The notes below the pieces were generated by a model. That model did not search any database. It was given only the letters and a program-made list of their open reading frames with translations, and was not told where the DNA came from. A program made the position numbers and the translations under genes. This document shows, one piece after another, positions 57,601 through 64,000 of a stretch of 64,000 nucleotides of DNA; position 1 is the stretch's first letter; every line of letters begins with the position of its first letter. The stretch spans positions 620,001 through 684,000 of the forward strand of contig JASPKZ010007796.1 in assembly GCA_030220185.1 (NCBI GenBank), in the 5' to 3' direction. Origin of the DNA: Diploptera punctata. Taxonomy: Eukaryota; Arthropoda; Insecta; Blattodea; Blaberidae.

Positions 57601-57616
57601 TTATTCCAAATGGCAT
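48443..57616 (-). CDS. GATAD1: GATA zinc finger domain-containing protein 1, four exons (whole span)
   Basis: GATAD1 is a nuclear protein with one GATA-type zinc finger; in mammals it associates with H3K4me3-marked promoters in Sin3/HDAC-type complexes. Exons 57320-57616, 56767-56826, 52780-52966 and 48443-48612 join in phase to about 237 residues (vertebrate about 269). The N-terminus MPFGIKPECIKCQKTECSMW followed by CNEC supplies the CXXC...CXXC finger at about residues 9-32. Next comes a basic region ending KGKGRRIIFKK, then the conserved C-terminal BAH-like block: SDYVFYKGSYFQIGDIVS, YYAQIRGLLTDQYCEKS, FDPATYIIG, PEEDIPRKLDCMEFV and HAPSDYFKAR. Every exon border has AG/GT. Introns contain the densest palindrome cluster in the window, and an RTE LINE sits just upstream of exon 1. 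Confidence 0.93.
48838..49240 (+). mobile_element. SINE-D
   Basis: tRNA-like head (TAGTGGTTATG A box, GGTTCAAACCC B box) and a long body ending gggagagcgcctaaatatct. Homologous to 52300-52682. Confidence 0.78.
49318..49647 (+). mobile_element. SINE-B nested in a PLE foldback
   Basis: Complete copy from gtccaccgctgtgg to ctatggatgg; 11-bp duplication ATACCTCATCT (49307-49317, 49648-49658). Confidence 0.85.
49685..49713 (-). ncRNA. Hammerhead-ribozyme-like core
   Basis: Minus strand: CTGAAGA, T, AAGCT/AGCTT stem II, GAAACC AGTA. The opposite arm carries a mutated version near 49885. Confidence 0.58.
50030..50485 (+). repeat. T1 tRNA-like repeat, tandem dimer
   Basis: tRNA-like parts end at about 50117 and 50411 (about 294 apart), each followed by gaaaatttttctctt. 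The first copy lacks its 5' body. Confidence 0.75.
50887..50911 (-). ncRNA. Hammerhead-ribozyme-like core
   Basis: Minus strand: CTGACGA, T, GGAG/CTCC stem II, GAAACTGCAGTA. Mirror of 51241-51265. Confidence 0.6.
51241..51265 (+). ncRNA. Hammerhead-ribozyme-like core
   Basis: CTGACGA, T, GGAG ATAAG CTCC, GAAAC, loop TGCA, GTA: stem III AC/GT and cleavage base A. Confidence 0.6.
51423..51453 (-). ncRNA. Hammerhead-ribozyme-like core, left arm of PLE foldback
   Basis: On the minus strand: CTGAAGA, T, then GCCCTC and GAGGGA pairing as stem II, then GAAAC and GTC. Mirror image of 52100-52130. Confidence 0.6.
51590..52130 (+). mobile_element. Penelope-like element, GIY-YIG endonuclease domain and 3' end
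   Basis: The plus frame 51557-52087 reads RSYIGTTKRSIATHLTEHKR, EKLALAEHVNMENGH, and FPRLYREVIEIYKHKHNFNR. This is the GIY-YIG nuclease domain typical of PLE C-termini, with YIG, an Arg-containing helix and the REAIEI-type block. The upstream RT is missing. A hammerhead-like core follows the stop (52100-52130). The 3' end is repeated in inverted orientation at 51370-51610. Confidence 0.82.
52100..52130 (+). ncRNA. Hammerhead-ribozyme-like core, right arm of PLE foldback
   Basis: CTGAAGA, T, stem II CCCTC/GAGGG, GAAAC and the GTC cleavage triplet directly after. Stem III is minimal, as in PLE hammerheads. Confidence 0.62.
52300..52682 (-). mobile_element. SINE-D
   Basis: Inverted copy of 48838-49240, directly downstream (gene sense) of GATAD1 exon 3. 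Confidence 0.78.
52780..52966 (-). CDS. GATAD1: GATAD1 exon 3
   Basis: Begins GSYFQIGDIVSMQDVDGG after ttttcag, continues TYYAQIRGLLTDQYCEKS, WLLPTQ and FDPATYII, and ends with one base of a glycine codon at gtaagc. The branch-point region lies next to a perfect palindrome (53004-53081). Confidence 0.93.
53004..53081. repeat. Perfect 78-bp palindrome without loop
   Basis: Two 39-base arms meet at ttcatgaa without any spacer or mismatch. It lies 37 bases upstream of the GATAD1 exon 3 acceptor. It is the tip of a PLE 3' end (atgaggtgag) facing itself. Confidence 0.93.
53158..53482 (-). mobile_element. SINE-B nested in the GATAD1 intron 2 complex
   Basis: Head at the right, tail at the left. 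Flanks actacgatt/actatgatt; the mirror arm near 54825-54845 shows the empty site. Confidence 0.8.
53541..53823 (-). repeat. T2 tRNA-like repeat, left arm
   Basis: tRNA-like part 53555-53628 (minus; A box TTAGCTCAATGG, B box GGTTCGATTCC) with a body shared with 54830-55103 in inverted orientation. The second tRNA-like copy at 53809-53882 (plus) lacks the acceptor start. Confidence 0.75.
54009..54036 (-). ncRNA. Hammerhead-ribozyme-like core overlapping stop codon
   Basis: Mirror of 54664-54691 on the minus strand: CTGACGA, T, GAACAT/ATGTTT stem II, GAAAT. Confidence 0.62.
54664..54691 (+). ncRNA. Hammerhead-ribozyme-like core overlapping stop codon
   Basis: CTGACGA, T, 6-bp stem II GAACAT/ATGTTT, GAAAT CGCG ATA. 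The same bases are the last codons ADDEHDYV and the TGA stop of the PLE frame. Confidence 0.64.
54830..55091 (+). repeat. T2 tRNA-like repeat, right arm
   Basis: Inverted copy of 53541-53823, tRNA-like part 55015-55089. Confidence 0.75.
55104..55524. mobile_element. T1 foldback inserted in a T2 arm, with empty site preserved
   Basis: Arms with outward tRNA-like ends (55170-55246 minus, 55427-55503 plus), loop about 55318-55354. Perfect 12-bp duplication ATTTTTCTCTTT at 55092-55103 and 55525-55536. The mirror arm near 53520-53555 shows the uninterrupted site. Confidence 0.88.
55427..55503 (+). repeat. tRNA-like sequence (best-preserved T1 copy)
   Basis: Acceptor stem 6 of 7 pairs, D stem GCTC/GAGC, anticodon stem TTGGC/GCCAA, T stem CCGGG/CCCGG. 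The anticodon loop CCGGAAA lacks U33 and there is an extra base before the stem, so it is unlikely to be a translated tRNA. It may still act as a pol III promoter. Confidence 0.7.
55800..56260 (-). mobile_element. PLE GIY-YIG C-terminal fragment
   Basis: The minus strand, with frameshifts, reads TKRNLNIRLKEHLRNVKNGE, EKSAIAAHAWSKKHRI and KLLKQLEKPKELTIWENIYI, closely related to the 54 kb palindrome arms. Its 3' end joins the outer arm 55745-55812. Confidence 0.75.
56310..56530 (+). mobile_element. PLE C-terminal fragment of a second family
   Basis: The plus frame ends LMNSADDGTSPERPTEF. It has no strong nuclease motif left, but its tail coincides with a ribozyme-like core as in the other PLE copies. 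Confidence 0.5.
56489..56512 (+). ncRNA. Hammerhead-ribozyme-like core
   Basis: CTGATGA, T, 5-bp stem II GGGAC/GTCCC, GAAA, GG/CC stem III, TA. It overlaps codons for ADDGTSPERP. Confidence 0.58.
56767..56826 (-). CDS. GATAD1: GATAD1 exon 2 (60-base micro-exon)
   Basis: Twenty codons reading CTKAPAAVATPVTSDYVFYK between tttcag and gtgaga, phase 0 at both ends. It matches the vertebrate block that ends SIFYKGVYYQIGD. Confidence 0.9.
56860..57150. repeat. Degenerate PLE-type hairpin in GATAD1 intron 1
   Basis: Ends ttacctcatatttcat and gaagtatgaggtaag are complementary. The interior contains a 24-base direct duplication (ccttcaaaagaacac). The ribozyme-like core is not preserved. Confidence 0.6.
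57320..57616 (-). CDS. GATAD1: GATAD1 exon 1 (start codon, zinc finger)
   Basis: Ninety-nine codons from ATG at 57616. Four cysteines (CIKC, then CNEC) form the GATA-type finger. The exon ends KGKGRRIIFKKT at the donor gtgaga. In-frame translation past the donor soon hits a stop and has no family similarity. Confidence 0.93.
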
Positions 57617-57858
57617 TTTGTATGATTTAATTTAATCACCAATACTTCATTTGTCAAGTTCTTACTCCTAATTTTTTATCCTGCAACAAAAATTACAATA
57701 CAGTAATTACATCATAATACCTGCCTATTTATTAATCTACAAGAAGCAAATATATGTTCTGCAAGTACAATAATGAGGTATAAGATAAATCTTGGGAGCT
57801 GCTCTGATGCATTGCACAATTCATGAGTGCAAAGCAGAAGGGAATGAGAATCAATATT

Positions 57859-57872
57859 TTCATGTCATGTCT
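57859..57872. repeat. Target-site duplication, left copy, of the RTE element
   Basis: TTCATGTCATGTCT, identical to 61140-61153. Confidence 0.85.
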
Positions 57873-57896
57873 TACTTACTTACTTACTCACTGGCA

Positions 57897-59735
57897 CTAT
57901 CGAACCCGTAGGTTCATGGCCGCACGGACATAAGCTCTCCATACATCCCTATCCTGAGCTAATGTTTTCCAATCATTCCCTGTATAATCTACTTCCCTCA
58001 AATCATAGTTAATGTTGTTCTCCCACCTCATTCTTGGTCTACCAACTGGGCGTTTTCCTTCTGGCTTTCCTACAAGAAGTTTCCATGCACGTCTTTCATT
58101 CCCCATACGTGCAACATGTCCTGCCCATCGCAGTCTACGGGACTTAACTGTTCTTATTATATCTGGCTTCCTATAAAGACCATGTAGTTCATTGTTATGT
58201 AGTCTTCTCCATTCACCTGTCTGTTCATCTCTCTTTGGTCCAAAAATTTTCCTAAGAACTTTATTCTCAAATACTCGTAATCTCCTTTCCTCCCTTAAAG
58301 TAAGAGTCCATGTTTCGCACCCATATAATATAACTGGTAGAATAATAGTTTTATATATTTTCAGCTTAACGTTTTTTGAAAGGAGTTGGGACATCAAAAG
58401 TCTCTGCAATGCATAATAGCATGCATTTCCAGAATTGAGCCTATGTTTAATTTCTTTGTGCATCTCATTCCTATTTGTGATTATTGTTCCTAGGTATTTG
58501 AATTCAGCCAATTCCTCAAAATTTCCCTCATTTGTCATTAGCTGTCCATTTCCATTATATAATGTATTTCTACGTGTGACCATATATTTAGTTTTACTGA
58601 TATTTACTTCCAGTCCTAATTTCTTAGTGTTACTCAATAGTGTGTGCGTGTTGGCCTTTAGTATCTCCTCGCTATCGGCCAGTAGTACTACATCATCAGC
58701 ATAAACTAACAGCTTATTAATACCATTCAGTTGTAAGCCTTCCTCATTCTCTAAAGATTTAATGGCATGCTCTAGTACAAAATTAAATAGTAGAGGAGAT
58801 AGTGCATCTCCTTGCTTCAACCCATTCTGGATTTCAAAAGTGTCTGAAAACTGTTTGCCTACACGCACCCTACTCGTTGAGCCATTTAGACACATTCGTA
58901 TAAGTCTAACTAACTTTTTAGGAATTCCGAACTCCAGCAGGATACTATATAACTTCTCCCTCTTAATTGAATCATATGCTTTTTTGAAGTCTACATATAG
59001 TTGATGTACAGTACCATTATATTCCCATTTCTTTTCTAAAATCTGTCTTATACTAAAAATCTGATCTGTTGTAGACCTGTTTCTTCTAAATGCACATTGA
59101 TGATCTCCTAGAATGTCATCAATATAGGGAGTAAGTCTGCTTACTAATATATTTGTTAGAATTTTGTACGAAGTTGAAAGTAATGAGATGCCCCTATAGT
59201 TGTTGCAATCAGTTTTATCTCCTTTCTTATAAATTGGTACGATAATTGATTCCTTCCATTCATCTGGAAGAGCTTCTTTTTCCCAAATCATACTAAGCAA
59301 CCAGCGTATCTTGTCCATCAATTTTTCTCCCCCTGATTTTATCAGTTCTGCTGGGATCTCATCTGAACCTGATGCTTTATACATCTTCAATTTTTCAATT
59401 GCCATTTCAACCTCTAATGCACTTGGCTCTGCGACTAGCATTTCTGCTGTCTGTAACTTATCCTCCTCAATGTCCTGTTCTGTATGTACATTTAATAGCT
59501 GATTAAAATAACTTTTCCATCTATTTAATATACTCTTGGAATCTGCAATCATATCCCCATTTTCATTCCGAATTATGTTTGTTCTAGCCTGAAACCCTTT
59601 CTTCTCTATACTAATTCCCTGATATAATTCTCTAATGTTCCTATTTTTTGCATTCATTTCAAGATCATTAATCTTCTCTCTCAAATATTCCCTCTTTTTA
59701 CTCTTTAGTAACTTGGTGGTTTTCCCGTCTAACAC
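57897..59735 (-). CDS. RTE element: reverse transcriptase part of the polyprotein
   Basis: A 612-residue frame that primes cDNA synthesis on nicked target DNA. It contains PIYKKGD and NNYRGISLLS (finger), LYVDFKKAYDSI (palm, first catalytic Asp), LKQGDALSPLLF, and the catalytic YADD box near residue 347. It ends with the conserved tail RRLRWAGHVARMGNE and RPVGRPRMRWENN, stopping at ...AMNLRVR 24 bases before the 3' tetranucleotide repeat. No internal stop codons are seen. The initiator shown is internal; the true start is in the endonuclease frame upstream. Confidence 0.88.
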   Translation of the reverse strand: MLDGKTTKLLKSKKREYLREKINDLEMNAKNRNIRELYQGISIEKKGFQARTNIIRNENGDMIADSKSILNRWKSYFNQLLNVHTEQDIEEDKLQTAEMLVAEPSALEVEMAIEKLKMYKASGSDEIPAELIKSGGEKLMDKIRWLLSMIWEKEALPDEWKESIIVPIYKKGDKTDCNNYRGISLLSTSYKILTNILVSRLTPYIDDILGDHQCAFRRNRSTTDQIFSIRQILEKKWEYNGTVHQLYVDFKKAYDSIKREKLYSILLEFGIPKKLVRLIRMCLNGSTSRVRVGKQFSDTFEIQNGLKQGDALSPLLFNFVLEHAIKSLENEEGLQLNGINKLLVYADDVVLLADSEEILKANTHTLLSNTKKLGLEVNISKTKYMVTRRNTLYNGNGQLMTNEGNFEELAEFKYLGTIITNRNEMHKEIKHRLNSGNACYYALQRLLMSQLLSKNVKLKIYKTIILPVILYGCETWTLTLREERRLRVFENKVLRKIFGPKRDEQTGEWRRLHNNELHGLYRKPDIIRTVKSRRLRWAGHVARMGNERRAWKLLVGKPEGKRPVGRPRMRWENNINYDLREVDYTGNDWKTLAQDRDVWRAYVRAAMNLRVR

Positions 59736-60936
59736 TACCCAATTGCTCTAAATTTACCTCATTTGGCTCGTGTAACCATTTAATTTTTGCTAGCTTTCTT
59801 TTCTTTACAATGTCGGCACATTCCTCATCAAACCATTTCTTGTTTTGCCTCTTTTTTAAACAACCAATGCTTTCTGATGCTGACAATTTAATAGTATCTC
59901 TTATAGCCTCCCATTCTTTATTTATATCAGTTTCTTCTTCGTTTGCCACATTGTCATCTGAAGATTCCAGTACTTCAAATCTATTAGCAATTTTGATTTG
60001 GTATTCTTGCCGCATTTCATCATTTTTCAAGTTTTTTAATTCATATTTTACAGAATCATCTTTAGCGTTTGTTCCTCTCATAAGCGATAGCCGTTGTCTG
60101 ATTTTCACCTTGACCAGATGATGATCTGAATTGCAGTCTGTCCCTCTAACTGATCTAACATCAATGATGCTACTGTGCCAGCGTTTATCCACTAATACAT
60201 GATCTATCTGGTTCCGAGTTTCTCCATCTGGGGACGTCCAGGTGTATTTATGAATATCCTTATGCTGAAATGTTGTGCTCTTAACAATGAGATTCTTTGA
60301 TGTGGCAAATGTGACTAATCTAACCCCGTTGTCGTTACTATCTTCATGAAGACTGAATTTGCCTATTGTTGGTTTGAATATATCTTCCCGCCCCACTTTT
60401 GCATTAAAATCTCCTAAGACAATTTTCATATGATATCGTGAAAGGCTATCAAATAAGCATTCTAATTCTTCATAGAACTCATCCTTGATCTTGTCATCTT
60501 TATCTTCTGTGGGGGCATGTACATTTACAATTATAAAATCATGTCGTTTACCCTTTAGAATTATGTATGATATCCTATCACTAACAAACTTAATATCTCG
60601 GATAGCGGATAGGATCCTCCTTCTGACTAAAAAACCCGTTCCAAATGCAGGTCTTTCTGCACCCCCATAGTATAATGCAAAGCTTCCTGATTCCTGACTA
60701 CCTTCTCCTGGCCACCTAACTTCCTGTAAAGCGACTATATCCAAGGGCGATTTATCCAATTCCCGCGTTAATATCTCTAGTGCCCCGCTATTGTATAAAG
60801 TCCTAACATTCCATGTTCCTAGGAACATGTCCCTGTGTTTGAGCCTTTGGCATGGGTTCCCTGAAGTAGTCCCCGCCCGGAGAACCGAATGGGGGACTAT
60901 TTGACCTCCGGAAAATTTTACCCCAGTAGAACCCAT
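59698..60936 (-). CDS. RTE element: apurinic-like endonuclease part of the polyprotein
   Basis: A 412-residue frame. The APE-type endonuclease that nicks the target DNA is recognisable from TWNVRTL (about residue 41), QEVRW (71), GDFNAK (175) and SDHHLVKV (about 278). A short basic/proline N-terminus precedes it. The frame overlaps the reverse transcriptase frame by 38 bases because of one extra A in the run around 59722. RTE proteins are normally a single ORF, so this is a mutation or sequencing error, not two genes. Confidence 0.85.
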   Translation of the reverse strand: MGSTGVKFSGGQIVPHSVLRAGTTSGNPCQRLKHRDMFLGTWNVRTLYNSGALEILTRELDKSPLDIVALQEVRWPGEGSQESGSFALYYGGAERPAFGTGFLVRRRILSAIRDIKFVSDRISYIILKGKRHDFIIVNVHAPTEDKDDKIKDEFYEELECLFDSLSRYHMKIVLGDFNAKVGREDIFKPTIGKFSLHEDSNDNGVRLVTFATSKNLIVKSTTFQHKDIHKYTWTSPDGETRNQIDHVLVDKRWHSSIIDVRSVRGTDCNSDHHLVKVKIRQRLSLMRGTNAKDDSVKYELKNLKNDEMRQEYQIKIANRFEVLESSDDNVANEEETDINKEWEAIRDTIKLSASESIGCLKKRQNKKWFDEECADIVKKRKLAKIKWLHEPNEVNLEQLGSVRRENHQVTKE

Positions 60937-61139
60937 GTCCGCATTTCTTGACGGTTGTATTTTTACGGTGAAAGATCGTCACTCTTTCGACCAAGGTACT
61001 TATTTCGTCTGGCTTATCACCTTCGACCAGTCCGGCATGGGTAACCCTATCGGCAGCAATGCTACCACCGGCATAGCTCTCAGGATCATTTAAGCACACA
61101 AGCCACTCCACCACGACAAGGTAAAGATACCATGGAGGG

Positions 61140-61153
61140 TTCATGTCATGTCT
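61140..61153. repeat. Target-site duplication, right copy, of the RTE element
   Basis: TTCATGTCATGTCT, identical to 57859-57872. Confidence 0.85.
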
Positions 61154-61179
61154 ACGGCTTGGAAATTGAAGGAAAACCT

Positions 61180-61905
61180 TTTTTTTTTTTAATTTTATGT
61201 CTTAAGACAAGGCCCAATATAATATGTATACATTTTGGGTCATTGTAGGCCCGAAAATGGTGTTTTTTTTTGGTTTATTGGTCCTTTTTTTAATCTCTTT
61301 TTAGACCTTAACTGCATTTTTTGCAACTTTATCTTCTTTTCCATATGGTGGGATAAGCATATTTCGAAAGACACAAAAAAATATATTGGTAAAACATTGG
61401 TAGAATCTGTTGCAATGTATGGAAGTGAGGTATGGACAATCAATAAGTATTACAAGAATAGAATAATAGCTCTAGAAATGGATTATTTACGCAGAAGTGC
61501 CAGAAAGTCTAAATTAGAACATGTCACAAATAAGGAAATTAGAAACATAATGGAAGTAGAAGAAAACATAATTGAAAGAATTGAGGAGAAGGAATTAAAG
61601 TGGTTATGACATTTTTTAAGAATGGAAGATGAGCGATGGCCGAAGCAACTATATGAATGGCATCCGAACAGAAAGAAGAAAAGAGGGAGACCAAAGTTAA
61701 CATGGAAGGAAAACATGAAGACAGTAATGCAAGCAAGAGGGCTAACCATCGAAGATGCCCAAGATCATAGGCTTTGGATGTTTGGCACAGGAAGACGGCA
61801 GCAGCTGTAAAAACCCGAAGATAGATAGATATCTTCTTTTGACTACATTCATACTATGTGTATAATTCAAGAATTCACAGAGTTTAGTCTCAATTCCAAC
61901 AGGAG
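61180..61905. repeat. Unclassified host repeat holding a LINE insertion
   Basis: Second copy of the repeat at 33000-33670; the LINE 61342-61830 interrupts it. Confidence 0.55.
61342..61830 (+). mobile_element. Non-LTR family 5, RT 3' end
   Basis: Encodes KDTKKYIGKTLVESVAMYGS, NRIIALEMDYLRRSARKSK and, after a TGA at 61607-61609, FRRMEDERWPK-like residues and RGRPKLTWKENM. It ends in (GATA)n. It is inserted in a host repeat with flanking tatcttctttt duplications. Confidence 0.8.
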
Positions 61906-61948
61906 ACAGGGATAAGGATTATTATAAATAAGTTTAATAACTTCTAGT

Positions 61949-64000
61949 AAGTTGAATAACTGGATGCACTTGAAAATCCAGAAAAATGGTGATGGTAACT
62001 ATATATTACAAACAACCATGTCTTGAAAATGATCTCACACAAGGAGATTGAAACATTTACTTAATAAATTAATTTTTTGAACTGGATGCACTTGAAAATC
62101 CAGAAAAATGGTGATGGTAACTATATATTACAAACAACCATGTCTTAAAATGATCTCACACAAGGAGATTGAAACATTTACTTAATAATTAATTTTTTGA
62201 ACTGGATGCACTTGAAAATCCAGAAAAAATGGTGATGGTAACTATATATTACAAACAACCATGTCTTGAAAATGATCTCACACAAGGAGATTGAAACATT
62301 TACTTAATAAATTAATTTTTTGAACTGGATGCACTTGAAAATCCAGAAAAATGGTGATGGTAACTATATATTACAAACAACCATGTCTTGAAAATGATCT
62401 CACACAAGGAGATTGAAACATTTACTTAATAAATTAATTTTTTGAACTGGATGCACTTGAAAATCCAGAAAAATGGTGATGGTAACTATATATTACAAAC
62501 AACCATGTCTTGAAAATGATCTCACACAAGGAGATTGAAACATTTACTTAATAAATTAATTTTTGAACTGGATGCACTTGAAAATCCAGAAAAATGGTGA
62601 TGGTAACTATATATTACAAACAACCATGTCTTGAAAATGATCTCACACAAGGAGATTGAAACATTTACTTAATAAATTAATTTTTTGAACTGGATGCACT
62701 TGAAAATCCAGAAAAATGGTGATGGTAACTATATATTACAAACAACCATGTCTGAAAATGATCTCACACAAGGAGATTGAAACATTTACTTAATAAATTA
62801 ATTTTTTGAACTGGATGCACTTGAAAATCCAGAAAAATGGTGATGGTAACTATATATTACAAACAACCATGTCTTGAAAATGATCTCACACAAGGAGATT
62901 GAAACATTTACTTAATAAATTAATTTTTTGAACTGGATGCACTTGAAAATCCAGAAAAATGGTGATGGTAACTATATATTACAAACAACCATGTCTTGAA
63001 AATGATCTCACACAAGGAGATTGAAACATTTACTTAATAAATTAATTTTTTGAACTGGATGCACTTGAAAATCCAGAAAAATGGTGATGGTAACTATATA
63101 TTACAAACAACCATGTCTTGAAAATGATCTCACACAAGGAGATTGAAACATTTACTTAATAAATTAATTTTTTGAACTGGATGCACTTGAAAATCCAGAA
63201 AAATGGTGATGGTAACTATATATTACAAACAACCATGTCTTGAAAATGATCTCACACAAGGAGATTGAAACATTTACTTAATAAATTAATTTTTTGAACT
63301 GGATGCACTTGAAAATCCAGAAAAATGGTGATGGTAACTATATATTACAAACAACCATGTCTTGAAAATGATCTCACACAAGGAGATTGAAACATTTACT
63401 TAATAAATTAATTTTTGAACTGGATGCACTTGAAAATCCAGAAAAATGGTGATGGTAACTATATATTACAAACAACCATGTCTTGAAAATGATCTCACAC
63501 AAGGAGATTGAAACATTTACTTAATAAATTAATTTTTGAACTGGATGCACTTGAAAATCCAGAAAAATGGTGATGGTAACTATATATTACAAACAACCAT
63601 GTCTTGAAAATGATCTCACACAAGGAGATTGAAACATTTACTTAATAAATTAATTTTTTGAACTGGATGCACTTGAAAATCCAGAAAAATGGTGATGGTA
63701 ACTATATATTACAAACAAACCATGTCTTGAAAATGATCTCACACAAGGAGATTGAAACATTTACTTAATAAATTAATTTTTGAACTGGATGCACTTGAAA
63801 ATCCAGAAAAATGGTGATGGTAACTATATATTACAAACAACCATGTCTTGAAAATGATCTCACACAAGGAGATTGAAACATTTACTTAATAAATTAATTT
63901 TTTGAACTGGATGCACTTGAAAATCCAGAAAAATGGTGATGGTAACTATATATTACAAACAACCATGTCTTGAAAATGATCTCACACAAGAGATTGAAAC
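61949..64000 (+). repeat. 122-bp satellite array, about 17 copies, cut by window end
   Basis: Units of 121-122 bp starting aactggatgcacttgaaaat, nearly identical, differing mostly in T- and A-run lengths. It continues past the window. Confidence 0.97.

Larger units (their letters stand above)
57873..61139 (-). mobile_element. Full-length RTE-type non-LTR retrotransposon
   Basis: A minus-strand element of about 3.27 kb with endonuclease and reverse transcriptase and a short (TAAG)n-type 3' repeat, as is typical of the RTE clade. It is bounded by a perfect 14-bp direct repeat TTCATGTCATGTCT (57859-57872 and 61140-61153), read as the target-site duplication. At least eight shorter copies of the same family are scattered through the window and end at the same 3' point, so this copy serves as their reference. 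It sits just upstream of GATAD1 exon 1. Confidence 0.88.

Noticed and set aside
57897..60936. Two overlapping RTE frames as programmed frameshifting
   Set aside because: RTE elements use one ORF, and the shift coincides with a simple extra A in a homopolymer; no slippery site or pseudoknot seen.

Overview
This window is animal nuclear DNA from an insect, most likely a hemimetabolous one such as a cockroach or termite (inference). The evidence is two well-spaced conserved genes with spliced exons (translin and GATAD1), two ionotropic-receptor (IR) chemosensory genes of the divergent kind that is strongly expanded in Blattodea, and a very dense load of non-LTR, Penelope-like, SINE, mariner and satellite DNA. 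There are no bacterial operons. I recognise four host loci. Translin lies on the minus strand (437-10756, five exons, apparently complete). IR1 (18728-20783, plus) is broken by one extra T. IR2 (40852-42801, plus) is intact. GATAD1 lies on the minus strand (48443-57616, four exons, apparently complete).

Layout. 1-10.8 kb: translin exons separated by introns made largely of foldback repeats, tRNA-like repeats and LINE remnants. 10.8-18.7 kb: AT-rich intergenic DNA with a 110-bp-arm hairpin, a tRNA-Tyr-derived repeat that keeps its intron, a long GATA microsatellite, RTE-type LINE 3' ends and an 11-copy minisatellite. 18.7-20.8 kb: IR1. 20.9-40.8 kb: stacked SINE and LINE fragments, DNA transposons, a six-copy 300-bp tandem array with a tRNA-like sequence in every unit (28.8-30.5 kb) and an internally deleted mariner. 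40.8-42.8 kb: IR2. 43-48.4 kb and the GATAD1 introns: an unusually concentrated set of large palindromes. 57.9-61.1 kb: a full-length RTE-type LINE with a perfect 14-bp target-site duplication. 61.95 kb to the end: a 122-bp satellite that runs off the window.

The most interesting theme is the palindromes. At least nine loci carry head-to-head inverted copies of the 3' end of Penelope-like elements (PLEs): the last codons of the GIY-YIG endonuclease ORF plus a 3' UTR. Each arm carries a hammerhead-ribozyme-like core (CTGANGA, a short complementary stem, GAAA, a minimal stem III, then UH). In several copies the core overlaps the last codons or stop codon of the ORF. PLEs are known to carry hammerhead ribozymes; what stands out here is the palindromic packaging, a shared extra U after CTGANGA, the nesting of one foldback inside another, and 12-15-bp direct repeats showing that the composite foldbacks inserted as units. 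One insertion has its empty site preserved in the opposite arm of the palindrome it landed in. All family assignments rest on motif reading by eye; no search was run.
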